Shown: positions 9,936-20,018, counted from the stretch's first letter. The stretch: 64,000 nt of DNA from Actinomycetota bacterium (GCA_020161845.1 JAIUNK010000017.1:1-64000); one strand, 5' to 3'. Program-made: numbers and translations. Notes: a model not told the origin generated them from the sequence alone.

Positions 9936-11009
9936 TCAGACGACCTGCTCGGCCTCCAGCGCAGCCGGCTCCTCGCCCTGCCCGGGGGCCACGGTGTCCG
10001 CGGTGGTCAGCGTGTGCAACTGACCCTCGATGAACGACCGCAGGCGGGTGCGGTAGTCCTGCTCGAACTGCCGCAGCTCGGAGATGCGCTGGTTCAGCCC
10101 GGACTGGGTGCGTTCCAGCTCCTCGATCACGTTCTGGCGCTTGAGCTGGGCCTCGGCGAGCATTCCGGTCGACCGCTCCCGCGCCTCGGTGATCAGCCGC
10201 TCGTGGGTCTCGTTGGCCTCGGCCAGCAGGCGGTCATGCTCACTCTGGGCGGAGCCGACCAACTCCGCGTGGCGGGCCTCCGCCGTGCTGATCAGCTCGT
10301 CGTGCCGCCCCTGCGCCTCCCCCACCAGCCGGTCGCGATGTTCGGTCGCCTCGGAGATCATCTGGTCGCGCTGGCTCGTGGCCTCGGCCAACATCGTCTC
10401 GCGCTGGTTGGTCGCCTCGCCCAGCAGTCGGTCGTGCTCGGCCTTGCCCTGGGACACGTATTCGTCGTGCAGCTTCTGGGCCAGGGCGATCACGCCCGCG
10501 GCGTCGGCCGCCCCACCCGTCGGCGCGGCCACCGGCACGGGCGCAGAGCCCGACTCCTGCGCCTCCTTGCGGGTTTGCTCGGCAGCCTCGGCTGCCTCGG
10601 CCGCCGCAGCGGCCTGCTCCTGGGCGGCCTGCGCCTCCGCGCGAGCCTTCTCGATCCGTTCCGCGGCCTCCGCCTCGGCCTGCTCGGCCCCCGCCCGAGC
10701 CTTCGCGATGCGCTCCTGCGCCTCCTGCTGGATCCGCTCCACCTCGGTCTTGGCGTCCGCTTCGGCCGCCGAGACGGCGTCGTCGCCCACCCCCCCGGCC
10801 GGCCCCTCGCCGGCCACCGCCTCCTGCGGGTCGAAGCCCGGCTGGGCCGACGCCAACCGGCGGCGCAGTTCGGCGTTCTCCCCGAGCAGGCGACGAAGCT
10901 CGACGACGACCTCATCGAGAAAGTCGTCCACTTCCTGCTCGTCATAACCGCGGCGGAACTGGGTGGCCGTGAAGTTCTTGTTCAGGACATCTTCGGGCGT
11001 GAGCGCCAT
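9936..11009 (-). CDS. wag31: DivIVA/Wag31 polar growth and division protein
   Basis: 357 residues. The N-terminus MALTPEDVLNKNFTATQF and the following YDEQEVDDFLDEV form the conserved DivIVA lipid-binding domain. A long Glu/Ala/Arg-rich coiled coil fills the rest, with a low-complexity Ala/Glu stretch around residues 85-175. The protein marks the cell poles and directs apical wall synthesis. ATG 11009 is preceded by GAGGGG at good spacing, so the upstream open frame to 11162 is not used. The coiled coil is longer than in mycobacterial Wag31 (about 260 residues). Confidence 0.93.
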   Translation of the reverse strand: MALTPEDVLNKNFTATQFRRGYDEQEVDDFLDEVVVELRRLLGENAELRRRLASAQPGFDPQEAVAGEGPAGGVGDDAVSAAEADAKTEVERIQQEAQERIAKARAGAEQAEAEAAERIEKARAEAQAAQEQAAAAAEAAEAAEQTRKEAQESGSAPVPVAAPTGGAADAAGVIALAQKLHDEYVSQGKAEHDRLLGEATNQRETMLAEATSQRDQMISEATEHRDRLVGEAQGRHDELISTAEARHAELVGSAQSEHDRLLAEANETHERLITEARERSTGMLAEAQLKRQNVIEELERTQSGLNQRISELRQFEQDYRTRLRSFIEGQLHTLTTADTVAPGQGEEPAALEAEQVV

Positions 11010-11208
11010 GTCGTCCCCTCGTTCGGACCGGTGTGTGGACAGGTGGTGGACTGGCGCAAGCCTACCGTCGCGGACGCCCAGTTCCGCACTCGCCTCGGCG
11101 TGTCGTACGGTCCCAAAAGGCCTCTGACGTGGACGATCGTCACGTTCACCTGACCTGGACATTCGTCCAGTTCTGCGGTGGGGCAGGCTGGTCAGTTGGG
11201 CTGGCGGG

Positions 11209-11487
11209 TCACAGGATGAGGCTGCGCAGGAGGTAGATCGCGAAGATGACGACCATGAAGGACAGGTCCAACGCCACGCCGCCCAGGCGCAGTGGGGGGA
11301 TGACCTTGCGGACGGCCCGCAACGGCGGGTCGGTCACGCTGTAGACGGCCTCCGCGACGACCAGCAGCGGCCCGCGCGGGCGCCAATCCCGGGCGAACAT
11401 CTGGATCCAGTCAAAGACGAGCCGGATGAGCAGCAGCATCAAAAAAATGTTGAGCACCCAGGCGAGCAGGAGTCGGACCGTCATCAT
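11209..11487 (-). CDS. YggT family membrane protein
   Basis: 92 residues with two hydrophobic segments (about 4-26 and 70-90) flanking a loop with the YggT hallmark TDPPLRAVRKVIPP. The family's function is not well defined; its members sit between sepF and divIVA in Gram-positive dcw clusters, as here. The 199 bp to wag31 separate it from the next gene and probably hold the wag31 promoter. Confidence 0.88.
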   Translation of the reverse strand: MMTVRLLLAWVLNIFLMLLLIRLVFDWIQMFARDWRPRGPLLVVAEAVYSVTDPPLRAVRKVIPPLRLGGVALDLSFMVVIFAIYLLRSLIL

Positions 11488-11571
11488 GGTCCCAGTATCG
11501 ACGACGAAGCGCCCGGCCCCCTTCTCGGGGTCCCGGGCGCACGCCGTGTCGCGGATCGAGGCCGCAGCCAG

Positions 11572-12102
11572 TCAGCTCTGGTTGAACAGGCCGCGACTGG
11601 CCTTGGACCCGTCGCCGTCCTCGCTGGTGATCTCGACATTGGCCGGCGAGAGCAGGAACACCTTGTTGGTGACCCGCTCGATGGCGCCCTGCAGTCCGAA
11701 CACCAGGCCCGCCGCGAAATCGACGAGCCGCTTGGCATCGGAATCGTCGAGATCGGTCAGGTTCATGATGACCGGGGTGCCCTCACGGAACGCCTCGCCG
11801 ATGCTGCGCGCGTCGTTGTAGGTCCGGGGGTGGATGGTGGTGATGCGGTTCACCGCGCTGACCTCCGGCTCGTTGATCACCTGGGCGACCGGGGCACGCC
11901 GCAGCGGAGTCACTTCGGCATGCGTCGGCGTGATGTCGACGTCCTCATCCAGAGCCACTGCGGTCGCCCCGTGGGAGATCGGGGTGGGTCCGGGAGTCCG
12001 CTCGGACCGGGTCCGGTCGACCGCCCGACCTTCCTCCTCGTAGAACTGGCGGTCGTCGTCACGAAGCCCGAGGTAGACGCTCGCCTCGCGGAAGAAACCC
12101 AT
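11572..12102 (-). CDS. sepF: Cell division protein SepF
   Basis: 176 residues. The N-terminal MGFFREASVYLGLRDDD is the conserved SepF membrane-anchor region. The C-terminal half (about 85-170) has the SepF fold with RTYNDARSIGEAFREGTPV and LVDFAAGLVFGLQG. SepF tethers FtsZ to the membrane; in actinobacteria, which lack FtsA, it is the main anchor. ATG 12102 has AAGGAG 8 bp upstream. The linker between anchor and core is rich in acidic residues and Pro/Thr. Confidence 0.94.
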   Translation of the reverse strand: MGFFREASVYLGLRDDDRQFYEEEGRAVDRTRSERTPGPTPISHGATAVALDEDVDITPTHAEVTPLRRAPVAQVINEPEVSAVNRITTIHPRTYNDARSIGEAFREGTPVIMNLTDLDDSDAKRLVDFAAGLVFGLQGAIERVTNKVFLLSPANVEITSEDGDGSKASRGLFNQS

Positions 12103-12174
12103 GGTCTTGCTCCTTAGCGGTCGCACGATCGACGTTCTCCGAGGCGATGACGTCGACTGGTCTCAGGCCTGAAA

Positions 12175-12915
12175 CTAGCGCGTGCCGGGCCGCGATCCCA
12201 GGATTGCGCTCCCGACACGCAGGTGTGTCGCGCCGTGCCGCACGGCGGCCTCCAGGTCGCCCGACATCCCGGCCGAGAGCACGCTCGCCTCGGGGTGGCG
12301 CTCGCGCAGATCCCCGCCCAGGGCGGCCAGGGCGGCGAACGCCGCGTCCGGATCCGCATCCAGGGGCGCGACCGCCATCAGGCCGCGCAGTCGCAGCCCC
12401 TGCGCCGCGGCGACGCGATCGGCCAGGGCCGGGACCTGCTCGGGGGCCACCCCGCCACGCCCGGCCGCGCCGTCCAGACCGACCTGCACGAGGACGTCCA
12501 GGACGCGACCGGCGCGCTGGGCGCCCTGCGCCAGCGCCGTGCCGAGCCGGTCCCGGTCGAGGGAGTGCACCATGTCGGCGTAGCGGGCCACCGAGGCCGC
12601 CTTGTTCGTCTGCAGCTGCCCGATGAAATGCACCCGCAGGCTCGCCCGAGCCGACGGATCGACGGCCGCCAACTCCGCCAGCTTGGCGCTCGCCTCCTGA
12701 TCCCGGTTCTCCCCGATGTCGGCGACGCCCAGGCCGGCGAGCAGCGCCAGGTCGCTGGCCGGGAAGAACTTCGTGACGACGACCAGCGTGACCTCACCGG
12801 GGTCGCGGCCCGAGTCAGCGCAGGCGACCTCGATGCGACGACGTACCGTCGCCAACCCCGCCGCCAGGTGCTCCCGACGGTCCGCAGCCGGGAGCGCCCC
12901 GACCGGCCCGGTCAC
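12175..12915 (-). CDS. YggS/PROSC family PLP-binding protein
   Basis: 246 residues of the alanine-racemase-like TIM-barrel family that keeps free pyridoxal phosphate in balance. The PLP lysine lies in TLVVVTKFFP. HFIGQLQTNKAASVARYADMV-type motifs and the C-terminal phosphate-binding VRVGSAILG pattern (here LRVGSAILG) are present. GTG 12915 overlaps the stop of pgeF (GTGA), indicating coupling. Its position next to pgeF and sepF is conserved in actinobacteria. Confidence 0.92.
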   Translation of the reverse strand: MTGPVGALPAADRREHLAAGLATVRRRIEVACADSGRDPGEVTLVVVTKFFPASDLALLAGLGVADIGENRDQEASAKLAELAAVDPSARASLRVHFIGQLQTNKAASVARYADMVHSLDRDRLGTALAQGAQRAGRVLDVLVQVGLDGAAGRGGVAPEQVPALADRVAAAQGLRLRGLMAVAPLDADPDAAFAALAALGGDLRERHPEASVLSAGMSGDLEAAVRHGATHLRVGSAILGSRPGTR

Positions 12916-13661
12916 GGCGCACCCATCAGGACCACGCCGGCGAACCGGCCGGTCTGCTGCTGGCGGCGGTAGGAATAGAGGTGGCCCGACTCGCGGGTGC
13001 ACCCACCGACCCAGTGACCCACCCGGACGCCGCCATCGACCAGCTGCGCGATCACGCCCGCGGCCACGTCCAACGCGGGAGTGCCGGTCCAGCTGACCGT
13101 CGCGCTGACCGGCGTCACCGCCGCCCCGGCGGCGCGCATCGCGGCGGGCACCTCATAACACCGACCGCAGATCGAGGGCCCCACGGCGGCGACGATGTCC
13201 TGCGCCCCGGCCGCCCGCATGGCGGCGATGGTGCTGGGCACCACGCCCGCGATGAGCCCCGGACGGCCGGCGTGCGCCACCCCTACGATCCCCGCGGCCG
13301 GATCGGCGAGCAGCACGGGAACGCAATCCGCCACGAGCACCGCGAGCGCGATGCCGGGGCGATCGCACACCATGCCGTCCGCCGCCGGCGGGTCGCCGAC
13401 GGGATGTGGGCCGAAGACGGTGACCACGTCCGCGCCGTGCACCTGAGACATGAACAGCAGCCGGTCGACCGGGACGCCGAGGTCGCGCGCCACCAACGCG
13501 CGGTTCGCGGTCACCGCCGCGGGATCGTCGCCCACGTGGGCGCCCAGGTTCAGCCCGGCGTACGGACCCTGACTACCGGCACCGGCCGCAACGGCCGCGG
13601 TGAACCCCCACCGCACCGTTCGCCCGGCGGCACCGGGCAGGGTCTGCGTCCACTCCCACAC
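12912..13661 (-). CDS. pgeF: Peptidoglycan editing factor / polyphenol oxidase family (laccase domain)
   Basis: 249 residues. Family motifs include MSQVHGADV, LVADCVPVLLAD, VAHAGRPGL and GPSICGRCYEV, containing the His/Cys/His metal ligands of the YfiH/YlmD fold. E. coli PgeF hydrolyses misincorporated L-Ser-containing muropeptide precursors, and relatives are annotated as polyphenol oxidases; a cell-wall role fits the dcw setting. It starts 31 bp after the ftsZ stop and is coupled to yggS. Confidence 0.9.
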   Translation of the reverse strand: MWEWTQTLPGAAGRTVRWGFTAAVAAGAGSQGPYAGLNLGAHVGDDPAAVTANRALVARDLGVPVDRLLFMSQVHGADVVTVFGPHPVGDPPAADGMVCDRPGIALAVLVADCVPVLLADPAAGIVGVAHAGRPGLIAGVVPSTIAAMRAAGAQDIVAAVGPSICGRCYEVPAAMRAAGAAVTPVSATVSWTGTPALDVAAGVIAQLVDGGVRVGHWVGGCTRESGHLYSYRRQQQTGRFAGVVLMGAP

Positions 13662-13692
13662 GCGGGAAACTGTACGCCGCGGCTCGCGGCGA

Positions 13693-15054
13693 CTACTTCA
13701 GGAAGTCGGGGACGTCCAGGTCGTCGGCGTCGTCGAAGGTCACCGTGCGCGGCGGGCGGGCCGTCTCCGGCCGGGCCGGCTGACGGGCCGGTTCGGGCTG
13801 GCGCGCCGGGTCGGCCACGCGCACCGGCTCCGGACGCTCCAACCGCTCGGGTCGCTCCGGACGCTCGCGCATCGGCTCCTGCTGGCGCATCGGGGCCGAG
13901 GGCACCGGCTCCGGCTGGCGGACCGGCGCAGGCTGCGGCGCGACCTGACCGGGCATCCGCTGCGGCGGCACGGTCGGCATCGTGGGCGGCTGCATCGTCC
14001 GCTGCGGCTGCTGCTGCGGCGCCCGCTGGGCCGGCGGCATCTGGCGCTGCTGCTGCGGCGGCATCTGGGAGATGCCGCCCAGCTGACGATCACTGCCCCG
14101 CTGCGGGGTCCCACTGTCGAAGCCCGCGGCGATGACGGTCACCCGGACCTCATCGCCCAGCGCGTCGTCGATCACGGCGCCGAAGATGATGTTGGCCTCG
14201 GGGTGAGCGGCCTCCTGCACCAGGCGTGCCGCCTCGTTGATCTCGAAGAGCCCCAGGTCGCTGCCGCCCTGGATGGAGAGCAGGACGCCGTGGGCCCCGT
14301 CGATGCTGGCCTCCAGCAGCGGGCTGGAGATCGCCAGCTCGGCCGCCTGGACGGCGCGGTCCTCCCCGCGCGCCGAGCCGATGCCCATGAGGGCCGAGCC
14401 GGCCCCCTGCATGACGGACTTGACGTCGGCGAAGTCCAGGTTGATCAGACCGGGCGTGGTGATCAGGTCGGTGATGCCCTGAACGCCGGAGAGCAGCACC
14501 TGGTCGGCGCTGCGGAACGCATCCAGCATGCTCACGGCGCGGTCGCTGATCGAGAGCAGCCGGTCGTTGGGGATGACGATCAGGGTGTCGACCTCTTCGC
14601 GCAGCGTGCCGATGCCAGACTCGGCCTGGTTGGCCCGGCGGCGCCCCTCGAAGGTGAACGGTCGGGTCACCACGCCGATCGTCAGCGCGCCGATGCCCTT
14701 GGCGATCTTCGCGACGACCGGCGCGCCACCGGTGCCGGTGCCACCGCCCTCGCCGGCGGTGACGAAGACCATGTCGGCGCCCTTGAGCGCCTCCTCGATC
14801 TCCTCGGCGTGGTCCTCGGCGGCCCGACGGCCGACCTCGGGGTCGGCGCCGGCGCCCAGGCCCCGGGTCAGTTCCCGACCCACGTCCAGCTTCAGGTCGG
14901 CATCGCTCATCAGCAGCGCCTGGGCATCGGTGTTGATGGCGATGAACTCCACGCCCTTGAGCCCGACTTCGATCATGCGATTGATCGCGTTGACGCCACC
15001 GCCACCGATCCCGACGACCTTGATCACGGCCAAGTAGTTCTGGGGTGCTGCCAC
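13693..15054 (-). CDS. ftsZ: Cell division tubulin FtsZ
   Basis: 453 residues, GTG start. Motifs are [15 protein letters not shown], the tubulin signature [12 protein letters not shown] near residue 105 and the T7-loop region with [12 protein letters not shown] Pro/Gln/Arg-rich linker (about 320-435) follows. The C-terminus ends [13 protein letters not shown], the conserved peptide that binds SepF and FtsW in actinobacteria. FtsZ polymerises at midcell with GTP to form the Z ring. A separate promoter lies in the 194-bp gap before it. Confidence 0.98.
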   Translation of the reverse strand: MAAPQNYLAVIKVVGIGGGGVNAINRMIEVGLKGVEFIAINTDAQALLMSDADLKLDVGRELTRGLGAGADPEVGRRAAEDHAEEIEEALKGADMVFVTAGEGGGTGTGGAPVVAKIAKGIGALTIGVVTRPFTFEGRRRANQAESGIGTLREEVDTLIVIPNDRLLSISDRAVSMLDAFRSADQVLLSGVQGITDLITTPGLINLDFADVKSVMQGAGSALMGIGSARGEDRAVQAAELAISSPLLEASIDGAHGVLLSIQGGSDLGLFEINEAARLVQEAAHPEANIIFGAVIDDALGDEVRVTVIAAGFDSGTPQRGSDRQLGGISQMPPQQQRQMPPAQRAPQQQPQRTMQPPTMPTVPPQRMPGQVAPQPAPVRQPEPVPSAPMRQQEPMRERPERPERLERPEPVRVADPARQPEPARQPARPETARPPRTVTFDDADDLDVPDFLK

Positions 15055-15158
15055 GGTGGGAGCCTCATTCCTGATCGATGGTGGTGCGAGGTGCTGGTGG
15101 AGGCGCTCGCGGAGGGACGCCGCATCGAAGAGCGCACCGGACGCTCAAGGTCGGCAAC

Positions 15159-15186
15159 ATCGTACGTCACGTTTCGCGGGACTCAA
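15159..15186 (-). promoter_or_regulatory. Candidate ftsZ promoter
   Basis: On the minus strand TTGAGT (15181-15186) and TACGAT (15159-15164) are separated by 16 bp, about 105 bp upstream of the ftsZ GTG. The ftsQ-ftsZ gap is the longest inside the division operon, consistent with extra ftsZ transcription as known in other actinobacteria. An imperfect repeat (CTAACCC ... TTAAGGG) lies next to the ftsQ stop. Confidence 0.5.
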
Positions 15187-15248
15187 GTCGCCCAGCGTTA
15201 ACATCCGATCCGACTAACCCTGGAGTAGAGATTAAGGGCAGCGGATCG

Positions 15249-16052
15249 TCATGACATGACCGGCGAATCCGGCGCGCTGACATTGATCGTCCGCACACCC
15301 TTTTGCTGCAGGAGGGCCGCCATGGTGACCGCTTTGCGGCGCCCCTCGGCGGGGCCGCCCCAGAGCACGGTCACGTCGTTGATGACGAACCGGACGTCGT
15401 CCGGCGAGGCCACCGTGACCGAGCTGACCCTGGCGCGCTGACCAGCATCGAGAGCGGCCAGCACCCCCGCCGCCGCGCGTAGCTCCCGGTCGACTCCGGG
15501 ATGGGCCAGGGTGGCCGTCGGGACCCCCTGCGGCGCGGCGTCCACCGGGGCGTAGGCGACGCCGTCGGCGTCCACCAGCTGAAGGGCACCTTGAGGGTTT
15601 TTCGCGGCCAGGACCGGCGTGCGGACAGTCACCAGAATAGTGAGCCGGCTGGGCCAATCCCGAATGACATCGACTCGGGAAAAGGCCGGGATTCCGGAGA
15701 GGTCGCGCTGCACGCCGGCGGTATCAATGTTGACCAAAGGTTGACCCACGACCCGGTCGGTCACCTGCTGAACCGACGCCTGCTGCTCGGCGCTCCCGCC
15801 GACGACATTCACCGACTTCACCCGCAGCCAGGGGCTACCGAGGAAGACCCAGAGCAGCAGCGCTGCCACCACGGCGACCCCAGCCAGCCCGATGAGCACG
15901 CGAGTCACGGTGGCCCGCTTGCGAACTCGTGTTGCGCTCTCGCGCACGGACGCACCGACCACGGCGAGGGCAGGCCGGCCCCGCCGCTCGGGTCGCCGAC
16001 CGGGACTCGTGCGCGCCGAACGGTCGTGCGATCGGGCCCGTTGGTCAACCAT
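15249..16052 (-). CDS. ftsQ: Cell division protein FtsQ
   Basis: 267 residues. A basic cytoplasmic tail (1-50) precedes one membrane segment (about 51-70) and the extracellular POTRA region (VKSVNVVGGSAEQQASVQQV), then the beta domain. FtsQ links the early and late divisome through FtsL/FtsB-like partners. The start overlaps the end of murC by 8 bp. Similarity is structural, but position and topology make the call firm. Confidence 0.92.
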   Translation of the reverse strand: MVDQRARSHDRSARTSPGRRPERRGRPALAVVGASVRESATRVRKRATVTRVLIGLAGVAVVAALLLWVFLGSPWLRVKSVNVVGGSAEQQASVQQVTDRVVGQPLVNIDTAGVQRDLSGIPAFSRVDVIRDWPSRLTILVTVRTPVLAAKNPQGALQLVDADGVAYAPVDAAPQGVPTATLAHPGVDRELRAAAGVLAALDAGQRARVSSVTVASPDDVRFVINDVTVLWGGPAEGRRKAVTMAALLQQKGVRTINVSAPDSPVMS

Positions 16053-17487
16053 CGACGCGCCCCTGGAGTCGCTGCAGGAGCGCCGGCCCGACCGCCGTGA
16101 TGTCGCCGGCCCCGACCGTCAGGACCAGGTCGCCCGCCTCGGTCATTCGTTCGAGTCGCTCGCCCAGGTCTTTCACGTCGGCGACGTAGCTCACCCGGGG
16201 GCTTCCGGACCGGCGGGCCGCGTCGGCGACGAGTTCCCCCGTCACCCCCGCGATGGGGTCCTCCCGCGCCGCGTAGACGTCGGTCACCACCAGGACGTCG
16301 GCGCCGGCCAGCGCCGCGCCGAACGCGTCGGCGAAGTCCCGGGTGCGGGAATACAGGTGCGGCTGGAAAGCCACCACGAGCCGGCCGGGCCGAGCCAGTC
16401 GCGCCGCGGTGCCGACCACTGCCGCGACCTTGCCCGGGTTGTGCGCGTAGTCGTCGACGACGCGCACCCCGGCGACCTCGCCCTTGGCCTCGAATCGCCG
16501 TCGGGCGCCGCGGAACCGGGCCAGGCCGGCCAGGACCGCCGCGGGGTCCGCACCCAGTCCCGCCGTCGCGGCGACATAGGCCGCGGTCGCATTGAGGACG
16601 TTGTGCAGGCCGGGAACGGCCAGCGTCAGCTCTCGGCGTACCGCCCCGGCCGCACCCCGCTCGACCAGGTCGGCGCGGCAGGACAGGCCGTCGAAGGCCA
16701 CCTGCGCCACCCGCACGTCGGCGTCCGCGGTCTGGCCGTAGCGGAGCACCCGCAGCCCAGAGGCGGCCGCGCGCTGGGCGAGCCGGGCCGAGCCGGGGTC
16801 GTCCGCGCAGGCCACGAGCAGGCCGCCGGGTCGCACCGTGGCGGCGAAGGCCGCATAGGCCTCCTGGACCGCCTCGAAGGTGCCGTAGAAGTCGAGGTGG
16901 TCGGGTTGCACGTTGGTCACGACCGCGACGTCGGGGCGGTAGACGAGGAACGAGCCGTCGCTCTCGTCGGCCTCCGCGACGAACGCGGGGCCACCCCCCA
17001 GCGCGGCATTGGTGCCGGTGGTCAGGAGGTCGCCGCCGATCGCGTACGACGGGTCGGCGCCGGCCTCGGTCAGGGCCGTGGCCAACATCGAGCTGGTCGT
17101 GGTCTTCCCGTTGGCCCCCGCGACGGCCACCGACCGGCGGTCGGTCATCAGCGCCGCCAGCGCCTGGGACCGGTGCAGCACCACCAGGCCGCGGCGGCGG
17201 GCCTCGACGAGCTCGACATTGTCCTCGCGGATCGCCGAGGAGACCACGACCGTGTCCACCCCGTCCAGGTGCGCGGCGTCGTGGCCGACCCACACCCTGG
17301 CACCGGCCGCCTCGACGGCGCGCAGCACCGCCGAGTCCTGCTGATCCGCGCCGGACACCGGCCGCCCGGCGGCAAGGAGCAGGCGTGCCACGGCGGACAT
17401 CCCGGCGCCGCCGATCGCCAGCACGTGCACCCGCCCGAGGTCGGCCACGGCGGGAATCGGGGCGGTCAGGTCGAACCGGGTCGTCAC
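16045..17487 (-). CDS. murC: UDP-N-acetylmuramate--L-alanine ligase
   Basis: 480 residues. It has HVLAIGGAGMSAVARL at the N-terminus (UDP-binding domain), the ATP P-loop GANGKTTT near residue 120, EADESDGSF, and NVQPDHLDFYGTF. MurC adds the first amino acid, L-Ala, to UDP-MurNAc in the cytoplasm. GTG 17487 overlaps the murG stop. Upstream open sequence in this frame is out-of-frame murG coding and is not used. Confidence 0.96.
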   Translation of the reverse strand: MTTRFDLTAPIPAVADLGRVHVLAIGGAGMSAVARLLLAAGRPVSGADQQDSAVLRAVEAAGARVWVGHDAAHLDGVDTVVVSSAIREDNVELVEARRRGLVVLHRSQALAALMTDRRSVAVAGANGKTTTSSMLATALTEAGADPSYAIGGDLLTTGTNAALGGGPAFVAEADESDGSFLVYRPDVAVVTNVQPDHLDFYGTFEAVQEAYAAFAATVRPGGLLVACADDPGSARLAQRAAASGLRVLRYGQTADADVRVAQVAFDGLSCRADLVERGAAGAVRRELTLAVPGLHNVLNATAAYVAATAGLGADPAAVLAGLARFRGARRRFEAKGEVAGVRVVDDYAHNPGKVAAVVGTAARLARPGRLVVAFQPHLYSRTRDFADAFGAALAGADVLVVTDVYAAREDPIAGVTGELVADAARRSGSPRVSYVADVKDLGERLERMTEAGDLVLTVGAGDITAVGPALLQRLQGRVDG

Positions 17488-18632
17488 GGCGCAGCCCCCG
17501 CCAGCGCCTGCCCGACCAGATCGGCCAGGGCCTCGTCGGCGTCCCGACGACCCACGGCCGCCGCCGCCCGCGCCATCTCGGCCAGCCGGGCCGGGTCGCT
17601 CAGCAACGGCAGCACGGTCGCGCGCACCCACTGGGGGGTGACCGCGGCGTCGTCCACCACCAGACACCCCCCGGCCGCGGCCAGACCCGCCGCGTTGAAG
17701 CGCTGCTCCCCGTTGCCGATGGGCAGGGGGACGAAGACCGCGGGTAGCCCGACCGCGGCCACCTCGCAGACCATGTTGGCTCCGGACCGGCACACCACCA
17801 GGTCGGCCGCGGCATAGGCCAGATCCATCCGGTCCGCGTACGGGAGCACGACGTACGGCGCCCCGCCCGGCGACCCACCCGACGACCCGCCCGGCGACCC
17901 GCCCGGCGACGAGGTCAGGTCCGGGACGAACTCCTTGCCCAGCCCGGTGACGTGCAGCACCTGGACCCCCGCCGCGGACAACTCCGCCGCTGCCGCCGCG
18001 AAGGCCGCGTTGAGCCGGGCTGCACCGAGCGAACCGCCCGTCACCAGCAGGGTCGGGGCGTCCGGCGCCAGGGCGAAGCTCGCCCGCGCCTGCTGCCGCA
18101 GGGCCGCCCGGTCCAGCGTGGCGATCTCGCGCCGCAGCGGCATGCCGATCAGGCGGGCGTGCGGCAGCCTCGTCTCGGCGAACGTGGTGCCGACATAGGG
18201 GGTCAGCCGGGCGCCCAGCCGATTGGCCAGGCCGGGCCGGACGTTCTGCTCGTGCACGACGATCGGGATGCCGCGGCGCCGGGCGGCGAGATAGGCCGGC
18301 GAGGAGACGTACCCCCCGAACCCGACCACGACCTGGGCCTCTTCCTCATCGAGCACCGCCCCGGCGGCGTCGACGGCGCCCTTGAGGGCCGCGGGCAGGC
18401 GCAGCGCCGCCGCCGACGGCCGGCGCGGGAAGATCACCTTGGGAATCGTCCGCAGGGCGTAGCCGCGCTCGGGAACCAGCCGGTGCTCCAGCCCGGTCGA
18501 GGTGCCCAGGGCGGTGATCCGCACCTGCGGATCGCGGCGGCGCAGGCAGTCGGCGAGGGCGAGCAACGGGGAGACGTGCCCGGCGGACCCTCCGCCGGCC
18601 AGCACGACGGAGCGCAGCGGCGCAGCCGTCAT
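17484..18632 (-). CDS. murG: Undecaprenyl-PP-MurNAc-pentapeptide N-acetylglucosaminyltransferase
   Basis: 382 residues of the GT28 family; converts lipid I to lipid II at the inner membrane face. Motifs are LAGGGSAGHVSPLLA, VVGFGGYVSSPAYLAA, VVHEQNVRPGLANR, TGGSLGA and the donor-binding CRSGANMVCEV. An unusual Gly/Ser/Pro insertion (about residues 240-256, encoded at 17862-17911) is built from short in-frame repeats and probably lies on a surface loop. ATGA overlap with ftsW. Confidence 0.96.
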   Translation of the reverse strand: MTAAPLRSVVLAGGGSAGHVSPLLALADCLRRRDPQVRITALGTSTGLEHRLVPERGYALRTIPKVIFPRRPSAAALRLPAALKGAVDAAGAVLDEEEAQVVVGFGGYVSSPAYLAARRRGIPIVVHEQNVRPGLANRLGARLTPYVGTTFAETRLPHARLIGMPLRREIATLDRAALRQQARASFALAPDAPTLLVTGGSLGAARLNAAFAAAAAELSAAGVQVLHVTGLGKEFVPDLTSSPGGSPGGSSGGSPGGAPYVVLPYADRMDLAYAAADLVVCRSGANMVCEVAAVGLPAVFVPLPIGNGEQRFNAAGLAAAGGCLVVDDAAVTPQWVRATVLPLLSDPARLAEMARAAAAVGRRDADEALADLVGQALAGAAP

Positions 18633-19942
18633 CGGGTGCGCTTCCGCAGCGGCGACATGACGGACAGCGAGCGGGCCAGGACGCGCGGCCGGCCGGCCAG
18701 GGCGCGGGCGCAGGCGGGCTCGCTGCGGGCGAACGAGATCACCATGCCGAGTCCCAGCAGCGTCGTGATGAGTGCCGATCCCCCGGCGGAGACCAGCGGC
18801 AGGGGTACGCCGATGACGGGGAGCAGGCCGAGGACGGCGCCGATGTTGACGACGGACTGCACGACGATCCAGCCCATCACGCCGGCCGTGGCGAGCCGCA
18901 CGAAGCGGTCGTCGGTCTGCAGGATGACGCGATAGCAGGCGAACGTGATCAGGCCGATGAGCAGCAGGATCGTCAGCGTGCCGATCAGACCGAGCTCCTC
19001 GCCGATGATGGCGAAGATGAAGTCGTTGTGCTGTTCGGGCAGCCAGCCCCACTTTTCCCGGCTCGCGCCCGGACCCTGGCCGAGCAGCCCGCCGTCGGCC
19101 AAGGCAAACGCCCCGTTCTTGGCCTGCCAGCACAGCGGGTCTGCGGAGGTTGTGTCGCAGCTCAGCCAACTCGTGATGCGGGCCACGCGGTTTTGCGAGA
19201 CCCGCGCCATGATCACCACGAGGAGCACGCCTCCCGCAGCGGCGAAACCGAAGAGCCGAGCGGAGATCCCCGAGGTCCACAGGATCGAGAACAGGATCCC
19301 GATCAGCACGAACGTCGTGCCCAGGTCACCACCCGCGAGCACCAGGGCGATCACGACGCCGGCGGCCGGTACGACGGGGATCACCGCGTGCTTCCAGTCC
19401 CCCAGCAATCGTCGCTTCACGGTCAACACGCTGGCCCCGTAAAGGATGATGCCTAGCTTGCCGAACTCGCTCGGCTGCAGCTGCAGACCGGGGATCAGCC
19501 GGAGCCAGTTGCGGTTGCCGTTGACGGTCACACCGAGGCCGGGCACGAAGACCAGCAGTTGCATGATGATCGCGGCCCCGATGACCCCGAGACCGACCCG
19601 CTGCCAGGTGCGCACCGGCAACCGGCTGACCACGACCGCCCCGACGAGGCCGATGGCGGCGAACTTAGCCTGGTTGACCCCCACCGTGAACAGCGAGTTG
19701 TTCTCCTGCAGCGAGGAGACGCTGGAGGCCGACAGCACCATGATCAGGCCGATGCCCAGCAGGGCCCCGATGGAGCCGATCAGCAGGTAGTAGGTGGACA
19801 GGGGGCTGTCCAGGCGGGCGAGGAGCGGGTGTGCCTCAGGCGGCCCGCTCGGCTCGCGCGTGCCGGTGTGGTCCCCGCCCGGGGCGGACCGGGCGCCGGT
19901 TTCCGAGGTCGGCGCCCCGTGGCGATCCGTGCTCGTGCTCAC
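18629..19942 (-). CDS. ftsW: Lipid II polymerase FtsW (SEDS family)
   Basis: 437 residues with about ten membrane segments after a 40-residue hydrophilic N-terminus. SEDS motifs are NGNRNWLRL, QPSEFGKLG, EQHNDFIFAIIGEELG and PVIGVPLPLVSAGGSA. FtsW polymerises septal glycan with its partner transpeptidase FtsI, encoded in the same operon. GTG 19942 has GAGGGG at 9-bp spacing. The 76-bp gap before it is one of the few in this gene run. Confidence 0.95.
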   Translation of the reverse strand: MSTSTDRHGAPTSETGARSAPGGDHTGTREPSGPPEAHPLLARLDSPLSTYYLLIGSIGALLGIGLIMVLSASSVSSLQENNSLFTVGVNQAKFAAIGLVGAVVVSRLPVRTWQRVGLGVIGAAIIMQLLVFVPGLGVTVNGNRNWLRLIPGLQLQPSEFGKLGIILYGASVLTVKRRLLGDWKHAVIPVVPAAGVVIALVLAGGDLGTTFVLIGILFSILWTSGISARLFGFAAAGGVLLVVIMARVSQNRVARITSWLSCDTTSADPLCWQAKNGAFALADGGLLGQGPGASREKWGWLPEQHNDFIFAIIGEELGLIGTLTILLLIGLITFACYRVILQTDDRFVRLATAGVMGWIVVQSVVNIGAVLGLLPVIGVPLPLVSAGGSALITTLLGLGMVISFARSEPACARALAGRPRVLARSLSVMSPLRKRTR

Positions 19943-20018
19943 GTCGTCTGGCCCCTCGCGTGCTCGATCCTGGTGCGGTCCGGTCGGTGGGACCGCGCGC
20001 GGGCCCACCGGTGAGGGC